This document shows, piece by piece, positions 12,285-21,699 of a DNA stretch of 44,824 bases. The stretch lies in contig JAGWTQ010000006.1 of the NCBI GenBank assembly GCA_028868905.1, positions 1 through 44,824 on the forward strand, read 5' to 3'. Position numbers and translations under genes: made by a program. Below the pieces are notes generated by a model. It worked only from the letters and a program-made list of their open reading frames with translations, did not search any database and was not told the origin of the DNA. Numbering within the stretch: the first letter of the stretch is position 1; each line of letters starts with the position of its first letter. Origin of the DNA: Betaproteobacteria bacterium. Its GTDB lineage: Bacteria; Pseudomonadota; Gammaproteobacteria; Burkholderiales; Ferrovaceae.

Positions 12285-15200
12285 TTGAATCACCCTACAC
12301 CGCCCCGCCAGGGCCTGTATAACCCTGCACTCGAACATGACGCCTGCGGCGTCGGTTTTGTGGCCCACATCAAAGGGGTCCAAAACCATGACATCGTGCG
12401 GCAAGGCCTTCAGATTCTCGAAAACCTGACGCACCGGGGCGCAACCGGTGCCGATCCGCTGGCCGGCGACGGTGCCGGGATCCTGATTCAAATGCCGGAC
12501 GCCTTCCTGCGCAAGGCGGTGGCCCCCCTGGGTTTTGAACTGCCCCCCCTGGGCGAGTACGCCGTGGGCATGGTTTTCCTGCCGCAGGATGCGGGCGACC
12601 GCACCGTGTGCGAATCCCTGCTCGAACAATGCGCGCGCGAGGAAGGCCAGACCGTCCTGGGTTGGCGCGATGTCCCCACGGACAACAACGGCCTGGGTGA
12701 AAGCGTCAAGCTGGTGGAACCAGTCATCCGGCAGGTTTTCCTGGCTCGTGGCCAGGCAACTCCCGACCGCAATGCCTTCGAGCGCAAGCTGTTCGTGCTG
12801 CGCAAGCGCGCCGAACACGCAGTGGCTCAAAAAGGCATTGATCGCAAATGGTTTTATTTGCCCTCCCTGTCCTCGCGCACCCTGGTTTACAAGGGCATGC
12901 TGCTGGCAGACCAGGTGGGCCATTTCTATCTCGATCTGCAGGATCCGGCGCTGGTTTCTGCGCTCGCCCTGGTTCACCAGCGATTTTCCACCAACACGTT
13001 CCCGACCTGGGACCTGGCACATCCTTTCCGCATGATCGCCCACAATGGCGAAATCAACACGTTGCGCGGCAACGTCAACTGGATGGCGGCACGGCGCGGG
13101 ACCATGGCGTCCACCCTGCTGGGCGACGACCTGGACAAGATCTGGCCCCTCATCGTGGAAGGCCAGTCGGATTCCGCCTGCTTCGACAATGCGCTGGAAT
13201 TGCTGGTGGCGGGCGGTTACCCGCTGGTCCAGGCCATGACGATGCTGATCCCCGAGGCGTGGGCCGGCAACCCGCTCATGGATGAAGAGCGGCGCGCCTA
13301 TTATGAATACCATGCCGCCCTGATGGAGCCCTGGGATGGCCCTGCTGCCGTGGCCTTCACCGACGGCCGCCAGATCGGCGCCACCCTCGACCGCAACGGC
13401 CTGCGCCCGGCCCGTTACCTTCAGACCAGCGACGACTTGGTGCTGATGGCGTCGGAAATGGGGGTTCTCGACATTCCCCAGGAAAAAATCGTCAAGAAAT
13501 GGCGCCTTCAGCCCGGCAAGATGTTGCTGATCGATCTGGAAGAAGGACGGATCGTGAGCGACCTGGAGCTGAAGCAGCAGCTGTCCAGGCAGCAGCCTTA
13601 CCGCCAGTGGCTGGCCAGCACTCAGACCCGGGTCGAAGACCTGCCGGATGTGGTGCCCACCGCCGCCGAACCGGCAGCCCCCCTGCTGGACCGCCAGCAG
13701 GCCTTCGGCGTGACTGAAGAAGAACTCAAGTTTCTGTTGGCGCCGATGGCATCCAGCGGCCAGGAAGCAGTCGGCTCCATGGGAGACGATGCGCCGCTGG
13801 CCGTGTTGTCCAGCCGGCCAAAATCGCTCTACCAGTACTTCAAGCAGTTGTTCGCCCAGGTGACCAACCCGCCGATCGACCCGATCCGCGAAGAACTCGT
13901 GATGTCGCTGGTGTCCTTCATCGGGCCCCGCCCCAACCTGTTGGGAGTGGATGCGCAGCAGCCACAACCGCGTCTGGAGGCCAGCCAGCCGGTACTCACG
14001 ACGGAAGACATGGAGAAAATCCGCTCCATTGAAGGCCCCACGCAGAACCGGTTTCGCTCGGTTACCCTGTCCATCTGCTATCCCGTCGCGCAAGGGTCGG
14101 CCGGCATGAGCGCCGCCCTCCAAGCCTTGTGCCAGTCGGCCCTGGAAGCGGTGCAAAAGGGCAGCAACATCCTTATCCTGTCCGATCGCGATTTGAATTC
14201 GTCCCGGATCGCCATTCCGGCGCTGCTGGCCACTGCCGCCGTGCACCATCACCTGGTGCGCAACGGCCTGCGAACCAGCACCGGCCTGGTGGTGGAAACC
14301 GGTTCCGCCCGCGAAGTGCACCATTTTGCGCTGCTGGCAGGCTACGGCGCCGAAGCCGTCCACCCCTACCTCGCCTATGAAACGCTGAGCCAGATGGGGC
14401 ATTACCTGCCGCACGACCTGGATCCCAAGGACGCCTGCAAGCGGTACATCAAGGCTGTATCCAAAGGGCTGCTCAAGGTCATGTCCAAAATGGGCATTTC
14501 CACCTACCAGTCCTATTGCGGAGCCCAGATTTTCGAAGCGGTCGGCCTCAACAGCGCGTTCGTCGCCCGTTACTTCACGGGCACTGCGAGCACGGTGGAA
14601 GGCATCGGCCTGGAAGAAGTGGCCGAAGAAACCTTGCGCCTGCACACACTGGCCTTTTCCGACGCACCCCTCTACCGGGAACACTTGGATGCGGGTGGCG
14701 AATATGCCTACCGTATCCGCGGCGAAGCCCACATGTGGACACCGGAAAGCATTTCCAAGCTGCAGCACGCCACGCGCACTGGCAGCTACAGCACCTTCCG
14801 GGAATACGCAAAGACCATCAACGACCAGTCCCAGCGCCTCATGACCTTGCGCGGACTGTTCGAAATCAAGTCGGCGGAACAGGCGATCCCCTTGTCCGAG
14901 GTCGAACCCGCCCAGTCGATCGTGAAGCGTTTTGCCACGGGCGCCATGTCGCTCGGATCCATTTCGCACGAAGCACACAGCACGCTTGCCATTGCCATGA
15001 ACCGCATCGGGGGCAAGTCCAATACCGGCGAGGGGGGTGAAGACCCGCAGCGCTTCAAGGCATTGCCCAACGGCGACTCCATGCGCTCTTCCATCAAGCA
15101 GGTGGCTTCCGGCCGCTTTGGAGTCACCGCGGAGTACCTGGTCAACGCGGACGACATCCAGATCAAGATGGCCCAGGGTGCCAAGCCGGGTGAAGGCGGC

Positions 15201-16910
15201 CAGCTGCCTGGTCACAAGGTGAGCAAGTACATCGGCAAGCTGCGCCATTCCGTGCCCGGCGTGGGCCTGATTTCACCTCCGCCGCACCACGACATCTACT
15301 CCATCGAGGACCTCGCGCAGCTGATTCACGATCTCAAAAACGTGAACCCGAAAGCGCGCGTAAGCGTGAAGCTGGTTTCCGAAGTGGGCGTTGGTACCGT
15401 GGCTGCCGGAGTTTCCAAAGCCCACGCAGACCACGTCACAATTTCCGGCCACGACGGAGGCACCGGCGCTTCACCGCTTTCCTCCATCAAGTATGCCGGA
15501 TCGCCCTGGGAACTCGGGCTGGCCGAAACCCAGCAGACGCTGGTGCTCAACCGGTTGCGCGGTCGAATCTGCGTACAGGCCGACGGGCAGATGAAAACCG
15601 GCCGCGACGTGGTCGTGGCCGCCCTCCTGGGTGCCGACGAGTTCGGATTTGCGACCGCCCCCCTGGTGGTGGAAGGCTGCATCATGATGCGCAAGTGCCA
15701 TCTCAACACCTGCCCGGTGGGCATTGCCACCCAGGATCCCGAGCTGACCCGGAAATTCAACGGCCAGCCCGAACACGTCATCAACTTTTTCTTCTTCATC
15801 GCCGAGGAAGTCCGGGAATACATGGCGCAAATGGGCTTCCGGACCTTCGACGAAATGGTGGGACGGGTGGACATGCTGGACATGAGGCACGGCATTTCCC
15901 ACTGGAAAGCCCGTGGCCTGGATTTTTCCCGCATTTTCCACAGCCCCGACATGCCGAGCGAAGTGGCCCGTTCCTGGAAGGAACGCCAGGAACACGGCCT
16001 GGGACAGGCGCTGGACCATACCCTGATCGCCCAGGCCAAGCCGGCGCTAGAACAGCGTCAACCCGTCACCATCGAAACCCCCGTGCGCAACGTCAACCGC
16101 ACTGTCGGCGCCATGCTGTCGGGCGAAGTGGCACGACGCTATGGCCATGCCGGCCTGCCAGACGACACCATTGTCATCCGCGCCCATGGCACCGCAGGGC
16201 AAAGTTTCGGGGCATTCCTCGCCCATGGCGTCACCCTGGAACTGGAAGGCGAAGCCAACGATTATGTGGGCAAGGGGCTTTCCGGCGGGCGCATCGCCAT
16301 CTACCCGTCACCCCGCTGCCCGATCAAGGCCGAAGAAAACATCATCGTTGGCAACACGGTGCTGTACGGTGCCATCAGCGGCGAATGCTATTTCCGCGGT
16401 GTGGCCGGTGAACGCTTTGCCGTTCGCAACTCCGGTGCAACTGCCGTGGTGGAAGGAGTCGGCGATCACGGCTGCGAATATATGACCGGCGGCACGGTGG
16501 TCGTCCTGGGTGAAGCGGGTCGCAACTTTGCGGCCGGTATGAGTGGCGGGGTGGCTTATGTCCTGGATGAAGCGGGCGATTTCGAGCGGCGCTGCAACCT
16601 GGCCATGGTCGAACTCGAACCCGTGCCGGAAGAAGATTCCGCTTCCGAGGAATCGCGCGGCAATCTGGACAGCCATGGCAAGGTCAGGGTCAACCACCTG
16701 GGTGAAAAGGATTCCGTTCTGCTCAAGCGCCTCATCGAAAACCACATGCACTACACCGACAGTGCGCGGGCCCGGATGATTCTGGAGCGATGGGACCACT
16801 ACCTGCCCCTGTTCGTCAAAGTCATGCCCATGGAATACCGGCGTGCACTGATGGAACTGGCTGCGGAACAACAACGGGAAAAAGAACAGAGAGTGGAACA
16901 CCATGGGTAA
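12285..16910 (+). CDS. gltB: Glutamate synthase large (alpha) subunit
   Basis: The large subunit of NADPH-dependent GOGAT transfers the amide of glutamine to 2-oxoglutarate, assimilating ammonia together with glutamine synthetase. It has 1541 residues from the chosen start. The N-terminal class II glutaminase domain has its nucleophile at Cys21 ([10 protein letters not shown]), so about 20 residues would be removed as a propeptide. Next come the central domain, the FMN-binding synthase domain ([33 protein letters not shown]), the 3Fe-4S motif C-x5-C-x4-C ([12 protein letters not shown]) and the C-terminal GXGXG beta-helix domain. The start is a TTG, chosen for its Shine-Dalgarno sequence; TTG at 12264 would add seven residues. 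It overlaps gltD by eight bases. Confidence 0.97.
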   Translation: MNHPTPPRQGLYNPALEHDACGVGFVAHIKGVQNHDIVRQGLQILENLTHRGATGADPLAGDGAGILIQMPDAFLRKAVAPLGFELPPLGEYAVGMVFLPQDAGDRTVCESLLEQCAREEGQTVLGWRDVPTDNNGLGESVKLVEPVIRQVFLARGQATPDRNAFERKLFVLRKRAEHAVAQKGIDRKWFYLPSLSSRTLVYKGMLLADQVGHFYLDLQDPALVSALALVHQRFSTNTFPTWDLAHPFRMIAHNGEINTLRGNVNWMAARRGTMASTLLGDDLDKIWPLIVEGQSDSACFDNALELLVAGGYPLVQAMTMLIPEAWAGNPLMDEERRAYYEYHAALMEPWDGPAAVAFTDGRQIGATLDRNGLRPARYLQTSDDLVLMASEMGVLDIPQEKIVKKWRLQPGKMLLIDLEEGRIVSDLELKQQLSRQQPYRQWLASTQTRVEDLPDVVPTAAEPAAPLLDRQQAFGVTEEELKFLLAPMASSGQEAVGSMGDDAPLAVLSSRPKSLYQYFKQLFAQVTNPPIDPIREELVMSLVSFIGPRPNLLGVDAQQPQPRLEASQPVLTTEDMEKIRSIEGPTQNRFRSVTLSICYPVAQGSAGMSAALQALCQSALEAVQKGSNILILSDRDLNSSRIAIPALLATAAVHHHLVRNGLRTSTGLVVETGSAREVHHFALLAGYGAEAVHPYLAYETLSQMGHYLPHDLDPKDACKRYIKAVSKGLLKVMSKMGISTYQSYCGAQIFEAVGLNSAFVARYFTGTASTVEGIGLEEVAEETLRLHTLAFSDAPLYREHLDAGGEYAYRIRGEAHMWTPESISKLQHATRTGSYSTFREYAKTINDQSQRLMTLRGLFEIKSAEQAIPLSEVEPAQSIVKRFATGAMSLGSISHEAHSTLAIAMNRIGGKSNTGEGGEDPQRFKALPNGDSMRSSIKQVASGRFGVTAEYLVNADDIQIKMAQGAKPGEGGQLPGHKVSKYIGKLRHSVPGVGLISPPPHHDIYSIEDLAQLIHDLKNVNPKARVSVKLVSEVGVGTVAAGVSKAHADHVTISGHDGGTGASPLSSIKYAGSPWELGLAETQQTLVLNRLRGRICVQADGQMKTGRDVVVAALLGADEFGFATAPLVVEGCIMMRKCHLNTCPVGIATQDPELTRKFNGQPEHVINFFFFIAEEVREYMAQMGFRTFDEMVGRVDMLDMRHGISHWKARGLDFSRIFHSPDMPSEVARSWKERQEHGLGQALDHTLIAQAKPALEQRQPVTIETPVRNVNRTVGAMLSGEVARRYGHAGLPDDTIVIRAHGTAGQSFGAFLAHGVTLELEGEANDYVGKGLSGGRIAIYPSPRCPIKAEENIIVGNTVLYGAISGECYFRGVAGERFAVRNSGATAVVEGVGDHGCEYMTGGTVVVLGEAGRNFAAGMSGGVAYVLDEAGDFERRCNLAMVELEPVPEEDSASEESRGNLDSHGKVRVNHLGEKDSVLLKRLIENHMHYTDSARARMILERWDHYLPLFVKVMPMEYRRALMELAAEQQREKEQRVEHHG

Positions 16911-18339
16911 GATCACCGGCTTCATGGAAATCGAAAGGCAGGAACCCCAGTCCCAGCCTCCGGCCGAGCGCATCCGCTCCTATCATGAATTCACCCTGCC
17001 TTTAACCGAGGCGGAAGTGAGCCGCCAGGGCGCACGCTGCATGGATTGCGGCATTCCCTTTTGCCAGACGGGCTGTCCGGTCAACAATATCATTCCGGAC
17101 TGGAACGACCTGGTTTACCGCGGTTACTGGAAGGAAGCCCTGGATTCGCTTCACTCCACCAACAATTTCCCGGAATTCACCGGTCGCATTTGCCCGGCAC
17201 CCTGTGAGGCTGCCTGTGTCCTGAACATCAACAACGATGCGGTGACCATCAAGAATATCGAACACACCATCATCGACAAAGGGTGGGAAGAAGGCTGGGT
17301 CGCTCCACAAATTGCACCGGTCAAAACCGGAAAGCGCGTAGCTGTCGTGGGTTCCGGCCCTTCCGGCCTGGCAGCGGCGCAGCAGTTGGCGCGCGCCGGT
17401 CACGCCGTGGTGCTCTTTGAAAAGAATGACCGGATCGGCGGACTGCTGCGCTACGGTATTCCGGATTTCAAGATGGAAAAGCACCTCATCGATCGTCGCA
17501 TGCACCAGATGCAGGCTGAAGGCGTGGAATTCCGGACCGGACAACACGTGGGCGTCACCTTGCAGGCCCAGGCGCTGCTTGCCGAATTCGACGCGCTGGT
17601 CCTGACTGGTGGCTCCGAACATCCTCGCGATCTCCCGGTTCCCGGGCGCGAACTGGCGGGCGTACACTTCGCCATGTCGTTCCTGCCCCAGCAAAACCGG
17701 CGCAATGCGGGCGATGACGTGCCCGACCAGATCATGGCCACCGGCAAGCACGTGGTGGTCATCGGCGGCGGCGATACAGGCTCGGACTGCGTGGGTACGT
17801 CCATCCGCCAGGGCGCCGCTTCCGTCACCCAGTTCGAATTGATGCCGCGCCCTCCGGAAAAGGAAAACAAGCCTCTGGTATGGCCCAACTACCCCATGAA
17901 GCTGCGCACCTCTTCCTCCCAGGAAGAAGGCTGCAATCGCGACTGGAGCGTGGCCACCAAGGCATTCAAGGGCTCCGACGGCCGCGTGGAAAAACTTTCG
18001 GCCATCCGCCTGGAATGGAAAAAGGGCGCAGATGGACAGATGACCATGGCGGAAATCCCGGGATCCGAATTTGAAATCAAGGCAGACTTGGTGCTGCTCG
18101 CCATGGGATACCTGCATCCGGTGCACGCCGGCCTGCTGGAACAACTGGGCGTTGCCTTCGACAATCGCGGCAACGTGCAGGCCAACACGGACCAGTACCA
18201 GACTTCGGTACCGAAAGTTTTTGCCGCAGGCGACATGCGACGCGGCCAATCCCTGGTGGTCTGGGCCATTCGCGAAGGTCGCCAGGTGGCGCGCGCCGTG
18301 GATGAGTTCCTGATGGGCCGCTCGGACCTGCCGCGTTAA
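16903..18339 (+). CDS. gltD: Glutamate synthase small (beta) subunit
   Basis: A 478-residue NADPH-oxidising partner of GltB that passes electrons through FAD and iron-sulfur clusters to the large subunit. An N-terminal cysteine cluster is present: [14 protein letters not shown] near residue 46 and CPAPCEAAC near residue 98. The FAD Rossmann motif [16 protein letters not shown] is near residue 148, and an NADPH motif [14 protein letters not shown] is near residue 282. The FAD-closing [16 protein letters not shown] lies near the C-terminus. It overlaps gltB by eight bases. hemE starts six bases after its stop, so gltBD-hemE may form one operon. Confidence 0.97.
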   Translation: MGKITGFMEIERQEPQSQPPAERIRSYHEFTLPLTEAEVSRQGARCMDCGIPFCQTGCPVNNIIPDWNDLVYRGYWKEALDSLHSTNNFPEFTGRICPAPCEAACVLNINNDAVTIKNIEHTIIDKGWEEGWVAPQIAPVKTGKRVAVVGSGPSGLAAAQQLARAGHAVVLFEKNDRIGGLLRYGIPDFKMEKHLIDRRMHQMQAEGVEFRTGQHVGVTLQAQALLAEFDALVLTGGSEHPRDLPVPGRELAGVHFAMSFLPQQNRRNAGDDVPDQIMATGKHVVVIGGGDTGSDCVGTSIRQGAASVTQFELMPRPPEKENKPLVWPNYPMKLRTSSSQEEGCNRDWSVATKAFKGSDGRVEKLSAIRLEWKKGADGQMTMAEIPGSEFEIKADLVLLAMGYLHPVHAGLLEQLGVAFDNRGNVQANTDQYQTSVPKVFAAGDMRRGQSLVVWAIREGRQVARAVDEFLMGRSDLPR

Positions 18340-18345
18340 GGCCTG

Positions 18346-19404
18346 ATGATGCTGCAGAACGACACTTTCCTGAAGGCGCTGCTGCGCCAGCCCACACCTT
18401 ACACGCCGCTCTGGATCATGCGCCAGGCCGGACGTTATCTGCCTGAATACAACGCCACGCGTGCCCGCGCCGGCAGCTTTCTGGACCTGTGCAAAAATCC
18501 CGACCTGGCGACCGAGGTCACCCTGCAGCCGCTGGCCCGCTACCCGCTTGACGCCGCCATACTCTTTTCCGACATCCTGACGATCCCGGATGCCATGGGC
18601 CTGGGACTCTATTTCTCGGATGGAGAAGGCCCCAAGCTGGAACGGCCGCTGCGTGACGAATGGGAAGTTCGCAACCTGTCGGCTCCGGATCCGACCGTCC
18701 ATCTGCGTTACGTGCTGGACGCCGTGGCCCAGATCCGGCAGGCCCTGTCCGGCTCGGTGCCGCTCATCGGTTTTTCCGGCAGCCCCTTCACGCTGGCGTG
18801 CTACATGGTTGAAGGGGGTGGATCCGACGACTTCCGGCACATCAAAGGCATGCTCTACCGCCGCCCGGACCTGCTCCACCGCATTCTCGAAGTAACCACC
18901 GAAGCGGTCATTCTCTACCTCAATGCCCAGATCGAGGCAGGCGCCCAGGCCGTCATGGTGTTCGACACCTGGGGGGGCACCCTGGCTTCAGCAGCCTACC
19001 AGGAATTTTCGCTGGCCTACCTGTCCCGCATCGCGGCCGCGCTCACACGTCATGCGGAAGGCCGGCGTGTTCCCAGCATCGTCTTTACCAAAGGCGGCAG
19101 CCTGTGGCTGGAATCCATCGCCAGCGCCGGATTCGATGCCGTCGGGCTGGACTGGACCATCGACATCGGACAGGCCCGGCACCGGGTTGGGGATCGCGTG
19201 GCGTTGCAGGGCAACATGGATCCTGCCGTCCTGTTTGGCACACCCGACGCGATTCGTCGCGAGGTGGCCCAGGTACTGGATAGTTTTGGACCGGGTGCCG
19301 GACATGTGTTCAACCTGGGTCATGGCATTTCCCGCTTTACCGACCCGGAAAACGTGGCCGTCCTGGTTGAAGCGGTCCATTCGCTCAGCCGCAATTCCCG
19401 TTGA
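18346..19404 (+). CDS. hemE: Uroporphyrinogen decarboxylase
   Basis: HemE removes four acetate carboxyls from uroporphyrinogen III to form coproporphyrinogen III, the branch towards heme. The 352-residue product has the family signature [15 protein letters not shown] near residue 20, the catalytic aspartate block AAILFSDIL and the second signature [13 protein letters not shown]. Two adjacent ATGs could start it. AAGG at 18338-18341 is better spaced (seven bases) for the second, at 18349, so the protein may be one residue shorter. It follows gltD closely. A long regulatory gap precedes priA downstream. Confidence 0.96.
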   Translation: MMLQNDTFLKALLRQPTPYTPLWIMRQAGRYLPEYNATRARAGSFLDLCKNPDLATEVTLQPLARYPLDAAILFSDILTIPDAMGLGLYFSDGEGPKLERPLRDEWEVRNLSAPDPTVHLRYVLDAVAQIRQALSGSVPLIGFSGSPFTLACYMVEGGGSDDFRHIKGMLYRRPDLLHRILEVTTEAVILYLNAQIEAGAQAVMVFDTWGGTLASAAYQEFSLAYLSRIAAALTRHAEGRRVPSIVFTKGGSLWLESIASAGFDAVGLDWTIDIGQARHRVGDRVALQGNMDPAVLFGTPDAIRREVAQVLDSFGPGAGHVFNLGHGISRFTDPENVAVLVEAVHSLSRNSR

Positions 19405-19431
19405 CAAACAGACAATTTGCTGCGTTGAGTG

Positions 19432-19477
19432 ATTGTGCTTATGCACAATTGTCATCGTTTGGTCACAAACGTATAAG
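19432..19477 (+). promoter_or_regulatory. Palindrome-controlled sigma-70 promoter upstream of priA
   Basis: TTGTCA (19449-19454), a 17-base spacer and TATAAG (19472-19477) make the best promoter in the left half of the window. Two perfect inverted repeats sit on it. ATTGTGC-TTAT-GCACAAT (19432-19449) ends on the first base of the -35. CGTTTG-GTCA-CAAACG (19456-19471) occupies the spacer almost exactly. Their centres are 23 bp apart. Dyads placed like this are typical operators for dimeric repressors, but I cannot name the regulator. A transcript would carry a leader of about 190 bases before priA. Confidence 0.6.
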
Positions 19478-19613
19478 AATCAAGCTGTTCTGAGCGGCAC
19501 AAGCATAGTTCATTGTTTTTTATGAATTATTTTGTTGCCTGCTGCCAGGCTTCCTTCAGGCTGCGCCAAAAGGAGGCCCGCATTTGGGGCCATGACGGGA
19601 GTTATGAACAGAC

Positions 19614-19622
19614 TTATCCACA
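19614..19622 (+). promoter_or_regulatory. Perfect DnaA box upstream of priA
   Basis: TTATCCACA matches the strict DnaA-binding consensus at all nine positions. It lies 52 bases before the priA ATG. DnaA may bind here as a regulator of priA, whose product restarts stalled forks, or the site may be a titration site. It is single, not clustered, so it is not an origin. Confidence 0.6.
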
Positions 19623-19636
19623 GCCTTGCAACATCA

Positions 19637-19665
19637 GGTTTTCAGGGCAAAAACCCCTGAAAACC
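19637..19665 (+). repeat. Perfect 11-bp inverted repeat before the priA start
   Basis: GGTTTTCAGGG and CCCTGAAAACC pair perfectly around a seven-base loop, CAAAAAC. The hairpin ends eight bases before the priA ATG, where the ribosome would bind. It lacks a following T-run, so it is not an intrinsic terminator. It may be an operator or an RNA hairpin limiting translation. Confidence 0.65.
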
Positions 19666-19673
19666 CGCGCCCC

Positions 19674-21653
19674 ATGCCGATAGTACAGGTGGCTTTCGAT
19701 CTCCCGCTGGACCGCCTGTTCGACTACCTTGCTCCAGACGCAACGATGGCCGACACGGGGCGGCGCATCCTGGCGCCATTCGGCCCAGGCCAGAAAGTGG
19801 GCGTGATTCTCGCCGTCAGCAACGAAAGCCAGTGGCCGGAACAACAGCTGCGCCCGGTCACAGCCATTTGGCGCGATACGCCGCCGTTTTCTCCCGACGA
19901 CCTGAAACTGCTGCGCTTCTGCAGCACCTATTACCATCACCCGCTGGGGGCAGTCCTGCTCAATGCCCTGCCGCCGGGACTCCGCCGGACCAAGGGCTGG
20001 TTGCCCCCCCGTCGGCGCCGCAAGGTTGATCCCGTGCAGCCCGCCGATGCACCGGTCCTGACCGGAGAACAGGACAATGCGGTCCGTACCGTGTTGTCGG
20101 GGAGCGGCACATTTCACCCTGTTCTGCTGCATGGCGTCACGGGCAGCGGCAAGACGGAAATCTACCTCCGCCTGATCGAACAACAGGTGGCGCAGGGCCG
20201 CCAGATTCTGGTTCTGACTCCTGAAATCAGCCTGACGCCGCAACTGGAACAACGCTTTCGCGAACGACTGCCGGGTATTGCCCTGGTAAGCATGCACAGC
20301 GGTCTGGGAGAAAAGGAAAGGGCGGCGCGATGGCTTGAAGCCCAAAGCGGCGAGGCCGCAGTGGTACTGGGCACGCGTTCGGCCATTTTCTGTCCGATGC
20401 CCCGGCTGGGATTGATCGTGGTGGACGAAGAACACGACAGTTCCTACAAGCAGCAGGAAGGGCTGCGCTACTCCGCCCGCGATCTGGCTTTGGTCCGGGC
20501 GCAGCAATTGCACATTCCCGTCATTCTCGGATCAGCCACCCCCGCCCTTGAAACCTGGTGGAACGCCCAGGCGGGCCGTTACCGCCTGCTCAGTCTTTCG
20601 GCCCGCGCCATTCCTGGCGCACGGCTGCCCGCCATCCGGCTGATCGAAACGCCCGCAGCCCAGGCCCAGGACATTGCCCCGGTGGTACTGGAAGCCATCG
20701 GCTCCCGCATGGCCCGCAACGAACAAAGCCTGGTTTTCGTCAACCGGCGCGGCTATGCCCCCGTCTTGTTTTGCCCCCAGTGCCACTGGATCAGCGGCTG
20801 CAATCGCTGTACGGCCAAGATGGTGGTTCACCTGCGGTTGCACGAATTGCGCTGCCACCATTGCGGCCTGAAACGGCCCATCCCGAAACACTGTCCGGAT
20901 TGCGGCAACACCCATCTCGACACCCTGGGTTCCGGCACCCAGAAAATCGAAGCGAAGCTGCGCAGCCACTTCCCGTCGGCACGCATTTTGAGACTGGACA
21001 GCGACTCCCTGACCCGTCGTGATGCTTGGGAAGAGACCATGCAGGCCATTCACGCGGGTGAGGTGGATATCCTGGTGGGCACCCAGCTGCTGGTCAAAGG
21101 GCACGATTTTCCCAAGATCACCCTGGTGGCGGCACTGGGCGCCGACCAGGCGCTCTACAGCAGCGACTTTCGCAGCAGCGAGCGGCTTTTTGCCCAGCTG
21201 GTCCAAGTGGCGGGGCGTGCCGGCCGGGCTGCGGACCGTGGCGAAGTTCTGATTCAGACCGCCTTTCCCGGTCACCCCTTGTTCCAGGCCCTGCTGGCCC
21301 ACGACTACCCCGGTTTCGCCCAGCGTGAACTGGATGACCGCCGTCTCACCGGGTTTCCTCCCTTCGCCTACCAGGCGCTACTGCGTGCCGCTTCCGAAAA
21401 CCCCGATGCCCTGGAAAAATTCATGAAGGATGCAGGGGCAGCCGCTCCCGCGCTGTCCACTGGCATGGAAATTTACGACCCCGTTCCGCCGCCGCTCGCC
21501 AAAATTGCCGGAAAGGCCCGCCTGCAATTGCTCGTACAGGCTGGCCATCGCACACGGCTGCAGGAGTTTTTGACCGCATGGGAAACGCGGCTGCATGCCC
21601 TGGCACCGCGCTCCGTCCAGTGGTCCCTGGACGTGGATCCGACAGAGCTATGA
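19674..21653 (+). CDS. priA: Primosomal protein N', replication restart helicase PriA
   Basis: PriA is a superfamily 2 3'-to-5' helicase that recognises abandoned forks and reloads the replisome away from oriC. The 659-residue product has a 3'-DNA-binding N-terminal domain, Walker A HGVTGSGKTE, Walker B with VVDEEHDSSYKQQEG, and eight zinc-binding cysteines in four pairs (CPQC, CNRC, CHHC, CPDC). The helicase C motifs include VGTQLLVKGHDFP and QVAGRAGRA. The ATG at 19674 is chosen because family proteins begin just before the VQVAFDLPLDRLFDY block. An in-frame TTG at 19626 would run through the hairpin. Confidence 0.96.
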   Translation: MPIVQVAFDLPLDRLFDYLAPDATMADTGRRILAPFGPGQKVGVILAVSNESQWPEQQLRPVTAIWRDTPPFSPDDLKLLRFCSTYYHHPLGAVLLNALPPGLRRTKGWLPPRRRRKVDPVQPADAPVLTGEQDNAVRTVLSGSGTFHPVLLHGVTGSGKTEIYLRLIEQQVAQGRQILVLTPEISLTPQLEQRFRERLPGIALVSMHSGLGEKERAARWLEAQSGEAAVVLGTRSAIFCPMPRLGLIVVDEEHDSSYKQQEGLRYSARDLALVRAQQLHIPVILGSATPALETWWNAQAGRYRLLSLSARAIPGARLPAIRLIETPAAQAQDIAPVVLEAIGSRMARNEQSLVFVNRRGYAPVLFCPQCHWISGCNRCTAKMVVHLRLHELRCHHCGLKRPIPKHCPDCGNTHLDTLGSGTQKIEAKLRSHFPSARILRLDSDSLTRRDAWEETMQAIHAGEVDILVGTQLLVKGHDFPKITLVAALGADQALYSSDFRSSERLFAQLVQVAGRAGRAADRGEVLIQTAFPGHPLFQALLAHDYPGFAQRELDDRRLTGFPPFAYQALLRAASENPDALEKFMKDAGAAAPALSTGMEIYDPVPPPLAKIAGKARLQLLVQAGHRTRLQEFLTAWETRLHALAPRSVQWSLDVDPTEL

Positions 21654-21671
21654 GGGTTGCAGCCGGGCCAT

Positions 21672-21677
21672 TATAAT
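21672..21677 (+). promoter_or_regulatory. TATAAT hexamer at the argS start
   Basis: A perfect -10 consensus overlaps the first possible argS ATG (21676). No acceptable -35 is found 16-18 bases upstream. If used, transcription would begin near 21684, leaving only the second ATG (21700) available. This favours the shorter start. Confidence 0.3.
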
Positions 21678-21699
21678 GTCGGATTCGAACCGAGATCCC

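Larger units (their letters stand above)
19405..19673. other. hemE-priA intergenic region (269 bases)
   Basis: This is the longest gene-free stretch of the window. In order it holds a palindrome-controlled promoter, a T-rich tract (about 19515-19540), a perfect DnaA box and a perfect 11-bp hairpin. A 53-codon frame begins with the ATG in the T-rich tract and reads through to the priA start region. It has no recognisable similarity and no good ribosome site, so it is not called. A small RNA from the promoter is possible, but I see no T-run terminator. Confidence 0.6.

Noticed and set aside
12210-15248. Very long (1012-codon) minus-strand open frame opposite gltB
   Set aside because: It is the antisense shadow of a GC-rich coding region. 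The composition (His, Gln, Gly, Arg and Val rich) is typical of such shadows, and gltB matches its family over the whole length.
19519-19680. 53-codon open frame (MNYFVACCQASFRL...) before priA
   Set aside because: It has no similarity, no good ribosome site and overlaps the DnaA box and hairpin, so it is more likely chance.
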